A stretch of 64,000 nucleotides of DNA, taken from Pasteurellaceae bacterium RH1A. GTDB lineage: Bacteria > Pseudomonadota > Gammaproteobacteria > Enterobacterales > Pasteurellaceae. Positions 37,311 through 46,408 of this stretch are shown in pieces. A model generated the notes under the pieces. It was not told the DNA's origin. It saw nothing but the letters and a program-made list of their open reading frames with translations, and did no database searches. The stretch's first letter is position 1. Each line of letters opens with the position of its first letter. The stretch spans positions 1,411,771 to 1,475,770 of the forward strand of contig CP015195.1 in assembly GCA_012221805.1 (NCBI GenBank), written 5' to 3'. Position numbers and translations under genes: made by a program.

Positions 37311-38078
37311 ATGAAAATTGTTTCGGAATATAAGGGCTCAGCAAAATCTAGCTGCACAATTCACTGCCAAAATTGCAGTATCAGCCAGCTCTGCCTGCCT
37401 TTTACCTTGAGCGAACACGAGCTAACCCAGCTCGATAACATCATTGAACGCAAAAAACCTGTCCAAAAATCACAAATTATCTTCCAATCTGGCGATGAGC
37501 TACAGTCCCTTTATGCCATTCGTTCAGGCACACTCAAAAGCTACACCATCAGTGAAAATGGCGAAGAGCAAATTACTGCCTTCCATCTGCCTGGTGACTT
37601 GGTTGGCTTTGATGCTATTATGAATATGAAGCACGTTGGCTTTGCCCAGGCCCTTGAAACCTCGATGATCTGCGAAATCCCCTTTGAGGTCTTAGATGAT
37701 TTGGCCGGCAAAATGCCGAAAATCCGCCACCAGATTATGCGCTTAATGAGTAGCGAGATCCGCACCGATCAGGAAATGATCTTACTCCTGTCCAAGATGA
37801 ATGCAGAAGAAAAACTTGCTGCCTTTATCTATAATTTATCCCAACGTTATGCTGCCCGTGGCTTCTCTGCCCGAGAATTCAGGCTTACCATGACCCGTGG
37901 CGATATTGGCAACTACTTGGGCCTAACCATTGAAACCATCAGTCGCCTCTTAAGCCGCTTCCAAAAAAGTGGTATGATCTCTGTACAAGGCAAATACATT
38001 ACCATCAACCAAATGGAGGCCTTGGCAGAAATGGCCGGCTCCACCAAGGCGCAAATTCCCATCGTACAAACCGCATAA
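37311..38078 (+). CDS. fnr: Fumarate/nitrate reduction transcriptional regulator FNR
   Basis: Global anaerobic regulator with an oxygen-sensitive 4Fe-4S cluster. The 255-residue protein has the cluster ligands Cys19, Cys22 and Cys28 ([11 protein letters not shown]) and Cys121 (SMICEI), a cyclic-nucleotide-type beta-roll, and a C-terminal helix-turn-helix ([20 protein letters not shown]) whose recognition helix E-x2-S-R is FNR-specific. A well-matched FNR site lies upstream of dcuC in this window. A short hairpin follows the stop. Confidence 0.96.
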   Translation: MKIVSEYKGSAKSSCTIHCQNCSISQLCLPFTLSEHELTQLDNIIERKKPVQKSQIIFQSGDELQSLYAIRSGTLKSYTISENGEEQITAFHLPGDLVGFDAIMNMKHVGFAQALETSMICEIPFEVLDDLAGKMPKIRHQIMRLMSSEIRTDQEMILLLSKMNAEEKLAAFIYNLSQRYAARGFSAREFRLTMTRGDIGNYLGLTIETISRLLSRFQKSGMISVQGKYITINQMEALAEMAGSTKAQIPIVQTA

Positions 38079-38082
38079 GTTG

Positions 38083-38104
38083 GAGGGCTGATTGCCCTCT
38101 TTTT
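38083..38104 (+). terminator. Terminator or attenuator after fnr
   Basis: GAGGGC (38083-38088) and GCCCTC (38094-38099) around TGATT, followed by TTTTTATTT. It lies only 15 bases before the yacL start and may limit read-through into yacL. Confidence 0.75.
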
Positions 38105-38118
38105 ATTTAAGGATTTTT

Positions 38119-38496
38119 ATGGAATACCAATTCACCCACACCATGCACGGTGTCGTAGCCAAATGTTCTATGGATCACGAGGCCTTTGCCCACTGGCTTA
38201 ACACTGAAATTGCCAATAAGCCTGAAAAAGTCACCACTATTTTGGAACATATTACCCAATGCAAACAAGCCTTCCCCAACCCATATGAGTGGGCCTTTGA
38301 GGGCAAGGAGTTTAGCTTGTATTTGGATACCGATGAGGTTATGGTCAAGGCCAATAGCTTTGAGGCCATTTTTGATGATGTGGAAATGGAAGATGGCTTT
38401 AGCTTCTACGATCAAGAAAGCATTGCCTTTTGCGGCCTAGAAGATTTTGAGAAATTCCTACTGGCCTTTCAAACCTTTTTAAGAACCTATCATTAA
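38119..38496 (+). CDS. yacL: YacL family protein (UPF0231)
   Basis: A 125-residue acidic protein starting [20 protein letters not shown], characteristic of UPF0231/YacL. No enzymatic motif is visible and function is unknown. The ATG at 38119 has AAGGA upstream; an earlier in-frame ATG at 38092 lies inside the preceding hairpin. It is probably expressed by read-through from fnr or from its own promoter. Confidence 0.9.
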   Translation: MEYQFTHTMHGVVAKCSMDHEAFAHWLNTEIANKPEKVTTILEHITQCKQAFPNPYEWAFEGKEFSLYLDTDEVMVKANSFEAIFDDVEMEDGFSFYDQESIAFCGLEDFEKFLLAFQTFLRTYH

Positions 38497-38498
38497 AG

Positions 38499-38530
38499 AA
38501 ATCCCGATATGCTAACACATATCGGGATTT
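38499..38530. terminator. Bidirectional terminator between yacL and prlC
   Basis: AAATCCCGATAT (38499-38510) and ATATCGGGATTT (38519-38530) pair around GCTAACAC between two convergent genes. Confidence 0.88.
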
Positions 38531-38547
38531 CATCTTAAGTCTTGCTC

Positions 38548-40587
38548 TTAGGCGGCAATGCCCTTATGTCTCAATAAGGCATCCAAACTCGGCTTACGGC
38601 CACGGAAGCGTTCAAAGAGCACCATTGGTTCTTCTGAACCACCACGGGTCAGGATGTTATCTAAGAAGGACTGCCCTACCTCACGGCTGAAGATCCCCTC
38701 TTCCTCAAACCGGCCAAAGGCATCGGCTGAAAGCACGTCTGCCCACATATAGCTGTAGTAGCCTGCCGCATAACCGCCTGAGAAGATGTGGCCAAAGGCG
38801 TGTGGGGAGCGAACGTAGGTTGGGATTTCAATCACTGCCACCTCATTACGCACCGCCCGTTGGGTTTCCAGCACCTGATTTGGGTTGGCTGGGTTGATGG
38901 CATTGTGCAGGCGGAAATCAAAGAGGCCGAACTCTAATTGGCGAAGCACAAACATGGCTGCCTGGTAGTTTTTGGAAGCCAAGAGCTGGGTGAGCTTCTC
39001 TTTTGGCAGAGGCTCATTGGTTTCGTAATGGCCAGAAATAAAGGCCAAGGCCTCTTCCTGCCAGCACCAGTTTTCTAAGAACTGGCTTGGCAACTCAACG
39101 GCATCCCACGGCACGCCGTTAATACCGGCCACATCGCCCACTTCGATTTGGGTCAGCATATGGTGAATGCCGTGGCCAAATTCGTGGAAGAGGGTCGTGA
39201 CTTCATCATGGGTAAAGAGGGCTGGCTTGTCGCCGATTGGCTTGTTGAAGTTACAAACAAGGTAAGCAACTGGTTTTTGTAAAGAACCATCTGACAAGCG
39301 TTTTTGGCCAATGCAGTCATCCATCCAGGCTCCGCCACGCTTGTGTTCACGGGCGTAGAGGTCTAAATAGAAGGAGCCCCGCAAGCGGTCGGTTTCGTCA
39401 TAAATATGGAAGAAACGCACGCTTTCATGCCAAACATCCACGCCAGACTGCTCTTCCACCCGCATACCAAAAATGCGTTTAACCAGCTCAAATAAGCCGC
39501 TTAGCACCCGGTTTTCAGGGAAATATGGGCGGAGTTCTTCATCGCTGATGGCATAAAGGGCTTGTTTTTGCTTCTCGCTGTAAAAAGCGATGTCCCAGGC
39601 CTGTAAGTCCTCTGCTCCAAAGTTTTCTTTGGCAAAGTGGCGGAGATCGGCTAGCTCTTTTTCCCCTTGTGGTTTGGCTCGGTGGGCCAGATCTTCTAAG
39701 AAATCCAGCACCTGACGTGGGCTTTCGGCCATTTTGGTGGCAAGAGAATAGTCGGTGTACTGCTCAAAGCCCAGCAGGTTGGCCAGCTCTAAACGCAGGC
39801 TGAGAATTTCCTGCATATAGGCCGAATTGTCCCACTTACCAGCATTTTCTCCCTCGTTGGAGGCGCGAGTGTTATAAGCATTGTACATACGCTGGCGGAG
39901 CTCTCGGTTTTCGCAGTAGGTCATGACCGGCAGGTAGCTTGGGAATTCAAGGGTAAAACGGTAGCCGGTTTTGCCCTTGCTTTCAGCATCTAAGCGAGCG
40001 GCTTCTAAAGCAGACTCTGGCAGGCCCTTGATTTCATCGGCATTTTCAATCACCACTTCCCAACCCATGGTGGCATCTAGCACGTTGTTGCTAAATTTAG
40101 AGCTCAGTTCCGACAAGCGAGCTACAATTTCACCGTAGCGTTGTTGTTTTTCCGCAGGCAGGGAAATGCCGGATAACTCAAAATCTCTTAGGCTGTTTTC
40201 AATGGCCTTTTTTTGGGCGACAGAATAAGTAGCAAATTCAGGGCTGTTTTTGAGTTTGACATAGGCCTGATAAAGCCCCTGATGTTGGCCCACCCAGGTG
40301 CTGTATTCAGAAAGAAGCGGTAGACAGGCCTGATAAGCTTCCCGCAATTCAGGGCTGTTTTTCACTGCATTAAGGTGACCAACTGGCGACCAGGCCCGGG
40401 AAAGACGGTTGCCAGCCTCGGCTAAAGGTTGGTAGAAGTTTTCCCAGCTTGGATTATCAATTTGAGCCACACGCTCCACCGTTTCACGGTTTTCTTTGAT
40501 GAGCTGCTCAACAGCAGGTTGGATATGGCTAGGTTGGATTTGAGAGAATTTCGGCAGGCCCGAAAAATCAAGTAATGGGTTAGACAT
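38548..40587 (-). CDS. prlC: Oligopeptidase A
   Basis: Cytoplasmic M3-family zinc metallopeptidase that degrades small peptides, including signal-peptide remnants. The 679-residue protein has the zinc site FHEFGHGIHHM and the M3 texts GSFYLDLYAREHKRGGAWMD and FGHIFSGGYAAGYYSYMWAD. The ATG at 40587 has AAGGAG; a further upstream ATG at 40623 lies in a palindromic repeat. Confidence 0.95.
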   Translation of the reverse strand: MSNPLLDFSGLPKFSQIQPSHIQPAVEQLIKENRETVERVAQIDNPSWENFYQPLAEAGNRLSRAWSPVGHLNAVKNSPELREAYQACLPLLSEYSTWVGQHQGLYQAYVKLKNSPEFATYSVAQKKAIENSLRDFELSGISLPAEKQQRYGEIVARLSELSSKFSNNVLDATMGWEVVIENADEIKGLPESALEAARLDAESKGKTGYRFTLEFPSYLPVMTYCENRELRQRMYNAYNTRASNEGENAGKWDNSAYMQEILSLRLELANLLGFEQYTDYSLATKMAESPRQVLDFLEDLAHRAKPQGEKELADLRHFAKENFGAEDLQAWDIAFYSEKQKQALYAISDEELRPYFPENRVLSGLFELVKRIFGMRVEEQSGVDVWHESVRFFHIYDETDRLRGSFYLDLYAREHKRGGAWMDDCIGQKRLSDGSLQKPVAYLVCNFNKPIGDKPALFTHDEVTTLFHEFGHGIHHMLTQIEVGDVAGINGVPWDAVELPSQFLENWCWQEEALAFISGHYETNEPLPKEKLTQLLASKNYQAAMFVLRQLEFGLFDFRLHNAINPANPNQVLETQRAVRNEVAVIEIPTYVRSPHAFGHIFSGGYAAGYYSYMWADVLSADAFGRFEEEGIFSREVGQSFLDNILTRGGSEEPMVLFERFRGRKPSLDALLRHKGIAA

Positions 40588-40608
40588 TGTGTCTCCTTTT
40601 TGTGTAAT

Positions 40609-40667
40609 GTAGGGGCGAATCACATTCGCCCCTTGTGCGTTTTCGGGCGAATATGATTCGCCCCTAC
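40609..40667. repeat. REP-like palindrome, family D
   Basis: GTAGGGGCGAATCACATTCG (from 40609) and its inverted counterpart GGGCGAATATGATTCGCCCC plus TAC (ending 40667). It begins 22 bp upstream of the prlC start codon, in the prlC leader. No other copy is in the window. Confidence 0.75.
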
Positions 40668-40785
40668 AAATTAGGTTAAGATAGTTTGGGGAATTTTAAG
40701 GAAAGATCAAGGGCAAGCGGGGTAAATTTGAGGATTTTTTGCAAATAAGGGCGGAATATCCGCCCCATTGAGTAAGAAGAACCAG

Positions 40786-42135
40786 CTAAGCCACCACCAA
40801 AAACTCCGTCATCACAATCACCACAACCAAGCCAACCAACATAGGCACAGAGGTGCGTTTGACCACTTCAAAAGGCGAGATATTGGCCATGCCCGATACG
40901 GCCACCACCACGCCTGACACTGGCGACATACTGCGGCCGATGTTAGAAGCCTGTAGCATAGGAATGGTCAGGTAGGCCGGGTTGATGCCCATTTGGGTGG
41001 CCAGTTTCGGGATAAGCTCCACAAAGGCATAAAAAGGTGCATTACCTGAGCCGGTGGTAAAGGCAGCTAGGGTGGTAATAATCGCCAAGACCAACATCAT
41101 CACAATACCGCCGCTGCCTAGGGATTGGGCGGAATCAATCAGGCTATGGATAAAGCCGATGGTGCTAAGGCCCTGGGCGAAAACGCCGGCTGCCACCAAG
41201 AGAATAACCACGCCAGAGAAGGCTTCTGCCATGCCCTGATAGGCGGCGTTAAGATTGTCAAAGGTCTGTTTGGCACTGAAGTTGCGGCAGAAATCAATCA
41301 CCGCTGTCAGCACAAGACAGAAAATAATGATGGTAATAATATGGAGTTTGGGCAGGATAGTCCCATTAAAAATTATCACACCCACAATCGGCAAAAATGG
41401 CAAGATGGCATAGAAGGCTGGTACTTTGACCTCAATATCCTTCACATTCAGGCTTTCAGCCACAAAGCCTGCCTTGCGATCCAAATAACGCTGCCAGAAA
41501 TAATGGGTCACTGCAATGGCCCCAATGGCCACAAAGGAAATGGGCAGGGTCAGCTTAAAGGCGAAATCGACCAGCGGCACTTGAGACACTTCTGCGGCTA
41601 AGACCACATCGCCCGAGGTTGGCGATAAAATAATGGCAGCAGGTGAAGCACAGATGGCTGCCGCTGCCCCACGGGAGATGCCCATATTGACCATCACCGG
41701 GAAAAGTGTGGCCATCAGTAAAACGCCCAAGCCCGTGGCAGACGGCACGGCCAAAGACATCAAACAGGCCACAAAATAGGCGGCTACCATTAAGATATAG
41801 GGCGATCGGATATATTGCAGCGGGCGGGAGGCCAGTTTGACCACCATATCATTGGCCCCCAAGTGGGTCATATAGGCCGCAAACCCGCAAAGCACCATAA
41901 TCATCATGCCCAGGTTGCCGCCCCTGTCCATGAGCAGGAACTTCACATATTCTAGAATATCTGTATAGCTTGAGCCCGTAGTTTTGACGGCCGCCGGCAG
42001 GATATTCTTATCTAAAATCACACTGGCCAAGAGCAGGCCCAAGCCTGTCAGCATCAGCACGCCAGAGGCCGCATAGCCCTTTACAATATAATAACCAGCC
42101 AAAATCACGGCCAGCAAGCCAATCAATAGATCCAT
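40786..42135 (-). CDS. dcuC: Anaerobic C4-dicarboxylate transporter DcuC
   Basis: Inner-membrane carrier for succinate, fumarate and malate exchange or efflux during fermentation. The 449-residue protein has about twelve hydrophobic helices and the DcuC-family texts SLAVPSATGLGVLLMATLFP and AAICASPAAIILSPTSGDVV. A good FNR box lies about 65 bp upstream of the ATG, which agrees with anaerobic induction. TAAAAGGAGG precedes the start. Confidence 0.92.
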   Translation of the reverse strand: MDLLIGLLAVILAGYYIVKGYAASGVLMLTGLGLLLASVILDKNILPAAVKTTGSSYTDILEYVKFLLMDRGGNLGMMIMVLCGFAAYMTHLGANDMVVKLASRPLQYIRSPYILMVAAYFVACLMSLAVPSATGLGVLLMATLFPVMVNMGISRGAAAAICASPAAIILSPTSGDVVLAAEVSQVPLVDFAFKLTLPISFVAIGAIAVTHYFWQRYLDRKAGFVAESLNVKDIEVKVPAFYAILPFLPIVGVIIFNGTILPKLHIITIIIFCLVLTAVIDFCRNFSAKQTFDNLNAAYQGMAEAFSGVVILLVAAGVFAQGLSTIGFIHSLIDSAQSLGSGGIVMMLVLAIITTLAAFTTGSGNAPFYAFVELIPKLATQMGINPAYLTIPMLQASNIGRSMSPVSGVVVAVSGMANISPFEVVKRTSVPMLVGLVVVIVMTEFLVVA

Positions 42136-42196
42136 GTTTACCTCCTTTTATTTGAAATATCGGCCAGCATTCTACACGATTGGGCCCTGCCCTACC

Positions 42197-42210
42197 TTGA
42201 TTTACATCAG
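42197..42210. promoter_or_regulatory. FNR box upstream of dcuC
   Basis: TTGATTTACATCAG matches the FNR consensus TTGAT-N4-ATCAA at nine of ten specified positions. Its centre is about 68 bp upstream of the dcuC ATG, a position suited to activation if transcription starts about 25 bp before the ATG. Promoter elements were not resolved. Confidence 0.7.
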
Positions 42211-42346
42211 AAGAAGCAGCTAGATACTCAGTGCTGAAAAGGCGAAAATGAAGTGATCGCAAAAATAGATGGACGCAAGCGGTTCTTTAGGCCTAAAATT
42301 TGCAAAAATTCAGGCATAAATGACCGCTTGTTAAATAGGTTATCAA

Positions 42347-42805
42347 CTAAAACACAAAGTCTTTGATGTCTTGGATAATAAAGTGGTTGGGCTGGCCTTG
42401 GACAGGAATGGCGCCGATCACCGTTGCTCCCCTAACCTTGTGGAGCTTCTCCAGCTTATCTTGGGTAAGGCCCGTAGGATCGGTGCGGCCGCTATAGGCT
42501 TTGCCGTCTGCGGTGTGGAAGTTGAGTATGGCGTACTGCTTGCCCTCAATGGTCTTATTTTCGGTGCTAAAGCTCGTGATATTGTTGAGCACGGTTGGCT
42601 TATTAAGCTGCTCGGCTACCTGGCCCAGGGCATTATTCAAGGCACCTTTCAGGTTACCTAATTCTGAAACATCAATGCTGACAGCCTGCCCGTCTTTGGC
42701 TGTGGTAGTGTAAATGTTAGTGCTGTCTGCCTGTGTGCCTAGGCTCACACAAGCACTGAGGCTTAAGCTGGCACAAAGTGCTATGAAAAGGTTTTTTAAT
42801 TTCAT
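42347..42805 (-). CDS. Lipoprotein of unknown function
   Basis: A 152-residue predicted lipoprotein. The signal peptide MKLKNLFIALCASLSLSAC ends in lipobox LSAC with Cys19. The mature part (IDVSELGNLKGALNNALGQV, YAILNFHTADGKAYSGRTDP) has no motif I recognise. Residues after the Cys are V-S rather than D, so outer-membrane sorting by Lol is expected. It has AAGGA upstream. USS cores lie downstream near 42323. Confidence 0.75.
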   Translation of the reverse strand: MKLKNLFIALCASLSLSACVSLGTQADSTNIYTTTAKDGQAVSIDVSELGNLKGALNNALGQVAEQLNKPTVLNNITSFSTENKTIEGKQYAILNFHTADGKAYSGRTDPTGLTQDKLEKLHKVRGATVIGAIPVQGQPNHFIIQDIKDFVF

Positions 42806-42887
42806 AAGAATGTCCTTTTTGTGGTGAAGATGGCATATTGATGTGGCTCATCTTAACAAAGGGAGCTGCGCTTAGCAAATATCGCTC

Positions 42888-44737
42888 CTAAAGCGCCTGC
42901 ATTTCGCCATGCTGGAGGGTATCAAAAATCACCTCCGCCAAAGCCTTGGAAATCCCTGGCACAGACTGGATCTCCTCCAAGGTCGCCGATTTCACCCCCT
43001 GCATCCCCCCAAGTATTTGAGTAGAGCCTGGCGGCGTTTGGCCCCTACGCCGGCAATGGATTCCAGGCCGCTTTCAGTAAAGGCCTTTTGGCGTTTTTTG
43101 CGGTGGCCTGAAATGGCGTGGTTGTGGGATTCATCCCGAATATGTTGAATCAAATGTAGGGCCAGGCTGTCAGGCGGCAGGTGGATTTCCTTATCCCACT
43201 TGCTGATCAAAAGCGTTTCCAGCCCTGCCTTGCGTTCCACCCCTTTTGCCACGCCGATCAGAAGTGGCTTGGTCTTGTCCCAGTCCACTTTTAGGTTAGC
43301 GAAGGTTTCCAAGGCTCGGTTGAGCTGGCCCTTGCCCCCATCAATAAAGATGATGTCGGGGATCTTTTCAGGTGGCAGGGGCTTGTCGTAACGCTTAATC
43401 AGAGCCTGTTCCATGGCGGCGTAATCATCGCCCCCGGTAATGCCCTCAATGTTAAAGCGACGGTAGTCGGACTTAAGCGGGCCGCCCTCATCAAAAACCA
43501 CACAAGAAGCCACCGTCTGCTCCCCCATGGTATGCGAAATGTCGAAGCATTCCATCCGCTTGATCGGAGGCAGATCCAAGACCTCTTGCAGGGCAGCAAA
43601 GCGGGCCTGAATGCGGGAGTCTTGCTGTAATTGCAGATTTAAGGCGGCCTGGGCATTGGTCTGGGCCAGGGCCAGATAACGGCCCTTTTCCCCACGCACG
43701 TTTGCTGAAATCGTCACCTTATGGCCCGCTTGTTGGCTAAGCAGCTGGGCCAGAGCTTCGGCTTCACTGATGGCCTGGTTGATAATAATCTGGTTGGGAA
43801 TAGTGCGGTGCTGGTTAATCTGCAAGTAGAACTGGCCCACAAAGGTGTCGGCCAGCTCGCTTAGGTCAGTATTAGACGGCACCTTGGGAAAATAGGAGCG
43901 GTTGCCCAGCACCTTGCCTTGGCGCACAAAAAGAATATGCACGCAGGCTATGCCGTGCTGGTAGGCAATGGCGATGATGTCCAAGTCGTCCAACCGATCA
44001 TTAGACACAAACTGCTTCTCTGTTACTGCCCGCACGGCCTGAATCTGATCTCGAAAACGGGCGGCCGCCTCAAAGTCTAGGTTTTCCGCCGCGCCTTCCA
44101 TTTTTTGCACCAGATGTTCAATCACCTGACTATCTTTCCCTTGTAGGAATAGACGGACAAAATTGACCTGCTGGTCGTATTCGGCCTGCTCATAAAAGCC
44201 CTCCACACAAGGGGCCAGGCAACGGCCAATCTGGTATTGCAGGCAGGGGCGGGAGCGGTTCTTGTAGTAGGAATCCTCACACTGGCGGATGGGGAAGAGC
44301 TTTTGCAGCAGATTGAGGGTTTCTCGCACGGCCGTGACATTGGGGTAGGGGCCAAAATACTCACCTGCAATCTTCTTGGCTCCCCGAAAGCTGGCCAAGC
44401 GTGGGTGTTTATGCTTGGTCAGCAGGATATAGGGGTAGGACTTATCATCCCGCAAAAGCACATTATAGCGAGGCTGGTTTTCCTTGATGTAGTTATGCTC
44501 AAGCAGCAGGGCCTCGGTTTCGGAGTGAGTGATGGTAGTTTCAATATGGGCAATCTGAGCCACCAATGCCTCGGTCTTACGGCTGGCCAGCTGGCTGCGA
44601 AAGTAACTAGACAGGCGTTTTTTCAGATCCTTGGCCTTGCCCACATAAATAATGGTGCCCTTGGCATCAAACATTCGGTAGACCCCTGGTAGGTGGGGGA
44701 CGGTGGCGAGGAAGGCTTTGGGGTCGAAGTTAGGCAT
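42888..44737 (-). pseudogene. uvrC: Excinuclease ABC subunit C, frameshifted near the 3' end
   Basis: Nuclease subunit of nucleotide-excision repair. It shows the GIY-YIG domain ([20 protein letters not shown]), the UVR motif ([23 protein letters not shown]) and the RNase H-like C-terminal nuclease ([20 protein letters not shown]). The helix-hairpin-helix begins [19 protein letters not shown] but the frame then stops as CRG. At 43005-43010 there are six C; seven would read [20 protein letters not shown] through to a stop at 42888, a complete 616-residue UvrC. As sequenced about 40 residues of the DNA-binding HhH domain are missing. The start at 44737 fits the family. Confidence 0.9.
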
Positions 44738-44868
44738 AGTGTTAGAGATAAAATGGAGATTAGGGCTATGATATAACAAAAGCCTAGATAACGAAAAGCC
44801 AAACTATTTTGCTTGAAAATCAATCCAAATCAGCCTATTCTGCTTTAAATTTTATGGAGATTCTGAAC

Positions 44869-45168
44869 ATGCTGACTATTCCATCTCAACAACTAAAAAA
44901 GAACTTTAGCGAATTTGCCAACATCGCCAAAAGCTCTGAACCCATTGTTATCACGCAATATAACCGCCCTACCTTGGTGCTTTCCTCTTATCAAGACACC
45001 ATGGAATTAATGCGTTTGGCGGCAAAAATGCGTTTTATTGAGCGTTTAGATAAACAGGCACGTTATGCCACAGAGCCAACAGACCAAGAAATGGAGGCCT
45101 TAAACCGCTTAATTGAGGAAGAACGTGAACTTGTTTATCAAGAAAATTTAAAGAAAAATGCCAAATAA
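44869..45168 (+). CDS. Phd/YefM-type antitoxin
   Basis: A 99-residue antitoxin. The N-terminal DNA-binding and dimerisation fold is typical (IPSQQLKKNFSEFANIAKSS, IVITQYNRPTLVLSSYQD), followed by a charged helical tail that would wrap the toxin. GGAG lies nine bases before the ATG at 44869; an ATG at 44854 forms part of that ribosome site. The gene overlaps the PIN toxin gene by 11 bp. Confidence 0.88.
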   Translation: MLTIPSQQLKKNFSEFANIAKSSEPIVITQYNRPTLVLSSYQDTMELMRLAAKMRFIERLDKQARYATEPTDQEMEALNRLIEEERELVYQENLKKNAK

Positions 45169-45583
45169 CAAGCTCAAACAACCTATTGTGGTTGATACCA
45201 ATGTTTTGATTAGTGCCATCTTATCGCCTAAATCATTATCCGCTTTGGCACTTAAAAAAGCCTTGATAGATTATGATTTATACCTATCCAAAGAGACGTT
45301 TAGTGAGTTTTTGGAGGTTATTCAACGTGATAAATTCAAAAAATTTCTTAATAACCGTTTAGATGAGCGAGATGCCTTTATTAAGGACTTGCAGGCCCTT
45401 GGTGTGTTTATTGAGCCAAGCCATCACGTTCACGACTGCCGCGATCCCAAAGATAACAAATTTCTATCACTGGCCCTAAGCTGTAAAGCCATTTATCTGG
45501 TCAGTGGCGACAAGGATTTGACGGTTTTAAATCCCTACAAAGGCCCTGAAATTTTGACACCAGCAGAGTTTTTGGAAAAATAA
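45158..45583 (+). CDS. PIN-domain toxin
   Basis: A 141-residue PIN nuclease of the putative toxin-component family. Conserved acidic residues appear in VVDTNVLISAILSP, KETFSEFLEVI, CRDPKDNKFLSLAL and VSGDKDLTVL, and would bind Mg2+ or Mn2+ for RNA cleavage. It starts inside the end of the antitoxin gene, so translation is coupled. RNA target unknown. Confidence 0.9.
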   Translation: MPNNKLKQPIVVDTNVLISAILSPKSLSALALKKALIDYDLYLSKETFSEFLEVIQRDKFKKFLNNRLDERDAFIKDLQALGVFIEPSHHVHDCRDPKDNKFLSLALSCKAIYLVSGDKDLTVLNPYKGPEILTPAEFLEK

Positions 45584-45676
45584 AAACTACTTTCCTCACA
45601 ATAAACTACAAGCGGCCTGTTGAAATTTATGCAAAAGTCACTTATGCTACTTTGTCACACTTAAGAGGAGAAAGCC

Positions 45677-45949
45677 ATGCTAACAGGAAAACTACGCCAA
45701 CAAGGCGGTGCCATGGTGCTAACCGTACCCAACGCTATTGTGGCTCAAATGGGCTGGCAGGTTGGCAATTTATTGGATATTGAATCGCAGGGCGAAACTG
45801 TTGTACTACGCTCTGCCAAACGTAAACCACGGGGCAGAAAGAGCCTGGATGAACTCCTTGCTGGCATTGACTGCCAAGAGATTCAAACCCTAAATGAAGA
45901 AATGGCAGAATATAATGCCCTGCCTGCTAAGGGTAATGAGGTCTGGTAA
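45677..45949 (+). CDS. MazE/PemI-like antitoxin
   Basis: A 90-residue AbrB/MazE-fold antitoxin (KLRQQGGAMVLTVPNAIVAQ, MGWQVGNLLDIE) with an acidic C-terminal tail (LNEEMAEYN). AGGAG lies nine bases before the ATG. It overlaps the next gene by one base (TAATG). It is the second toxin-antitoxin pair in 1.5 kb, starting 93 bp after the PIN toxin. Confidence 0.88.
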   Translation: MLTGKLRQQGGAMVLTVPNAIVAQMGWQVGNLLDIESQGETVVLRSAKRKPRGRKSLDELLAGIDCQEIQTLNEEMAEYNALPAKGNEVW

Positions 45950-46305
45950 TGCGTATTCCTAAAAAAGGCGAGATTTGGCATATCGATCCAGACCCAACAT
46001 CAGGCAAAGAGCTAAGAAATCCGCACTATTTTATCGTGGTTTCTGAACAGGCCCTTAATAAAGCATTGGGTGTCGCCATTTGTTGTCCTATTTCCACCGG
46101 CGGAAATGCAGCACGTTCGCATAGTGTAACCGTCGCCTTAGATGGTAACAGCACTAAATCAGGCAAAATCACAGGCGTGGTACTTTGCCATCAAGTTAGA
46201 GCCTTAGACCTATCTGCTCGACAAGCAAGCTACAGCACCGAGGCCGAATCTTATTTGGTGGATGAAGTCGTGATGAAATTGGTCGATTTAATTGATCCGC
46301 AATAG
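45949..46305 (+). CDS. MazF/PemK-type mRNA interferase toxin
   Basis: A 118-residue endoribonuclease toxin. RIPKKGEIWHIDPDPTSGKE is the characteristic N-terminus (G-x-I/V-W), followed by RNPHYFIVVSEQALNKALGV, and TGVVLCHQVRALDLSAR contains the conserved Q-x-R-x-D/S-x-x-R core. Cleavage site unknown. Confidence 0.9.
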   Translation: MRIPKKGEIWHIDPDPTSGKELRNPHYFIVVSEQALNKALGVAICCPISTGGNAARSHSVTVALDGNSTKSGKITGVVLCHQVRALDLSARQASYSTEAESYLVDEVVMKLVDLIDPQ

Positions 46306-46408
46306 CCTACAAGCGGGGCAAAAACCCTGCTTTTTTGCAAATCTAACTTCATCTTCCTTACCTCCAATATGCTACAATAGCCCCAATTTCCTTGTTTATG
46401 GCTAGATT

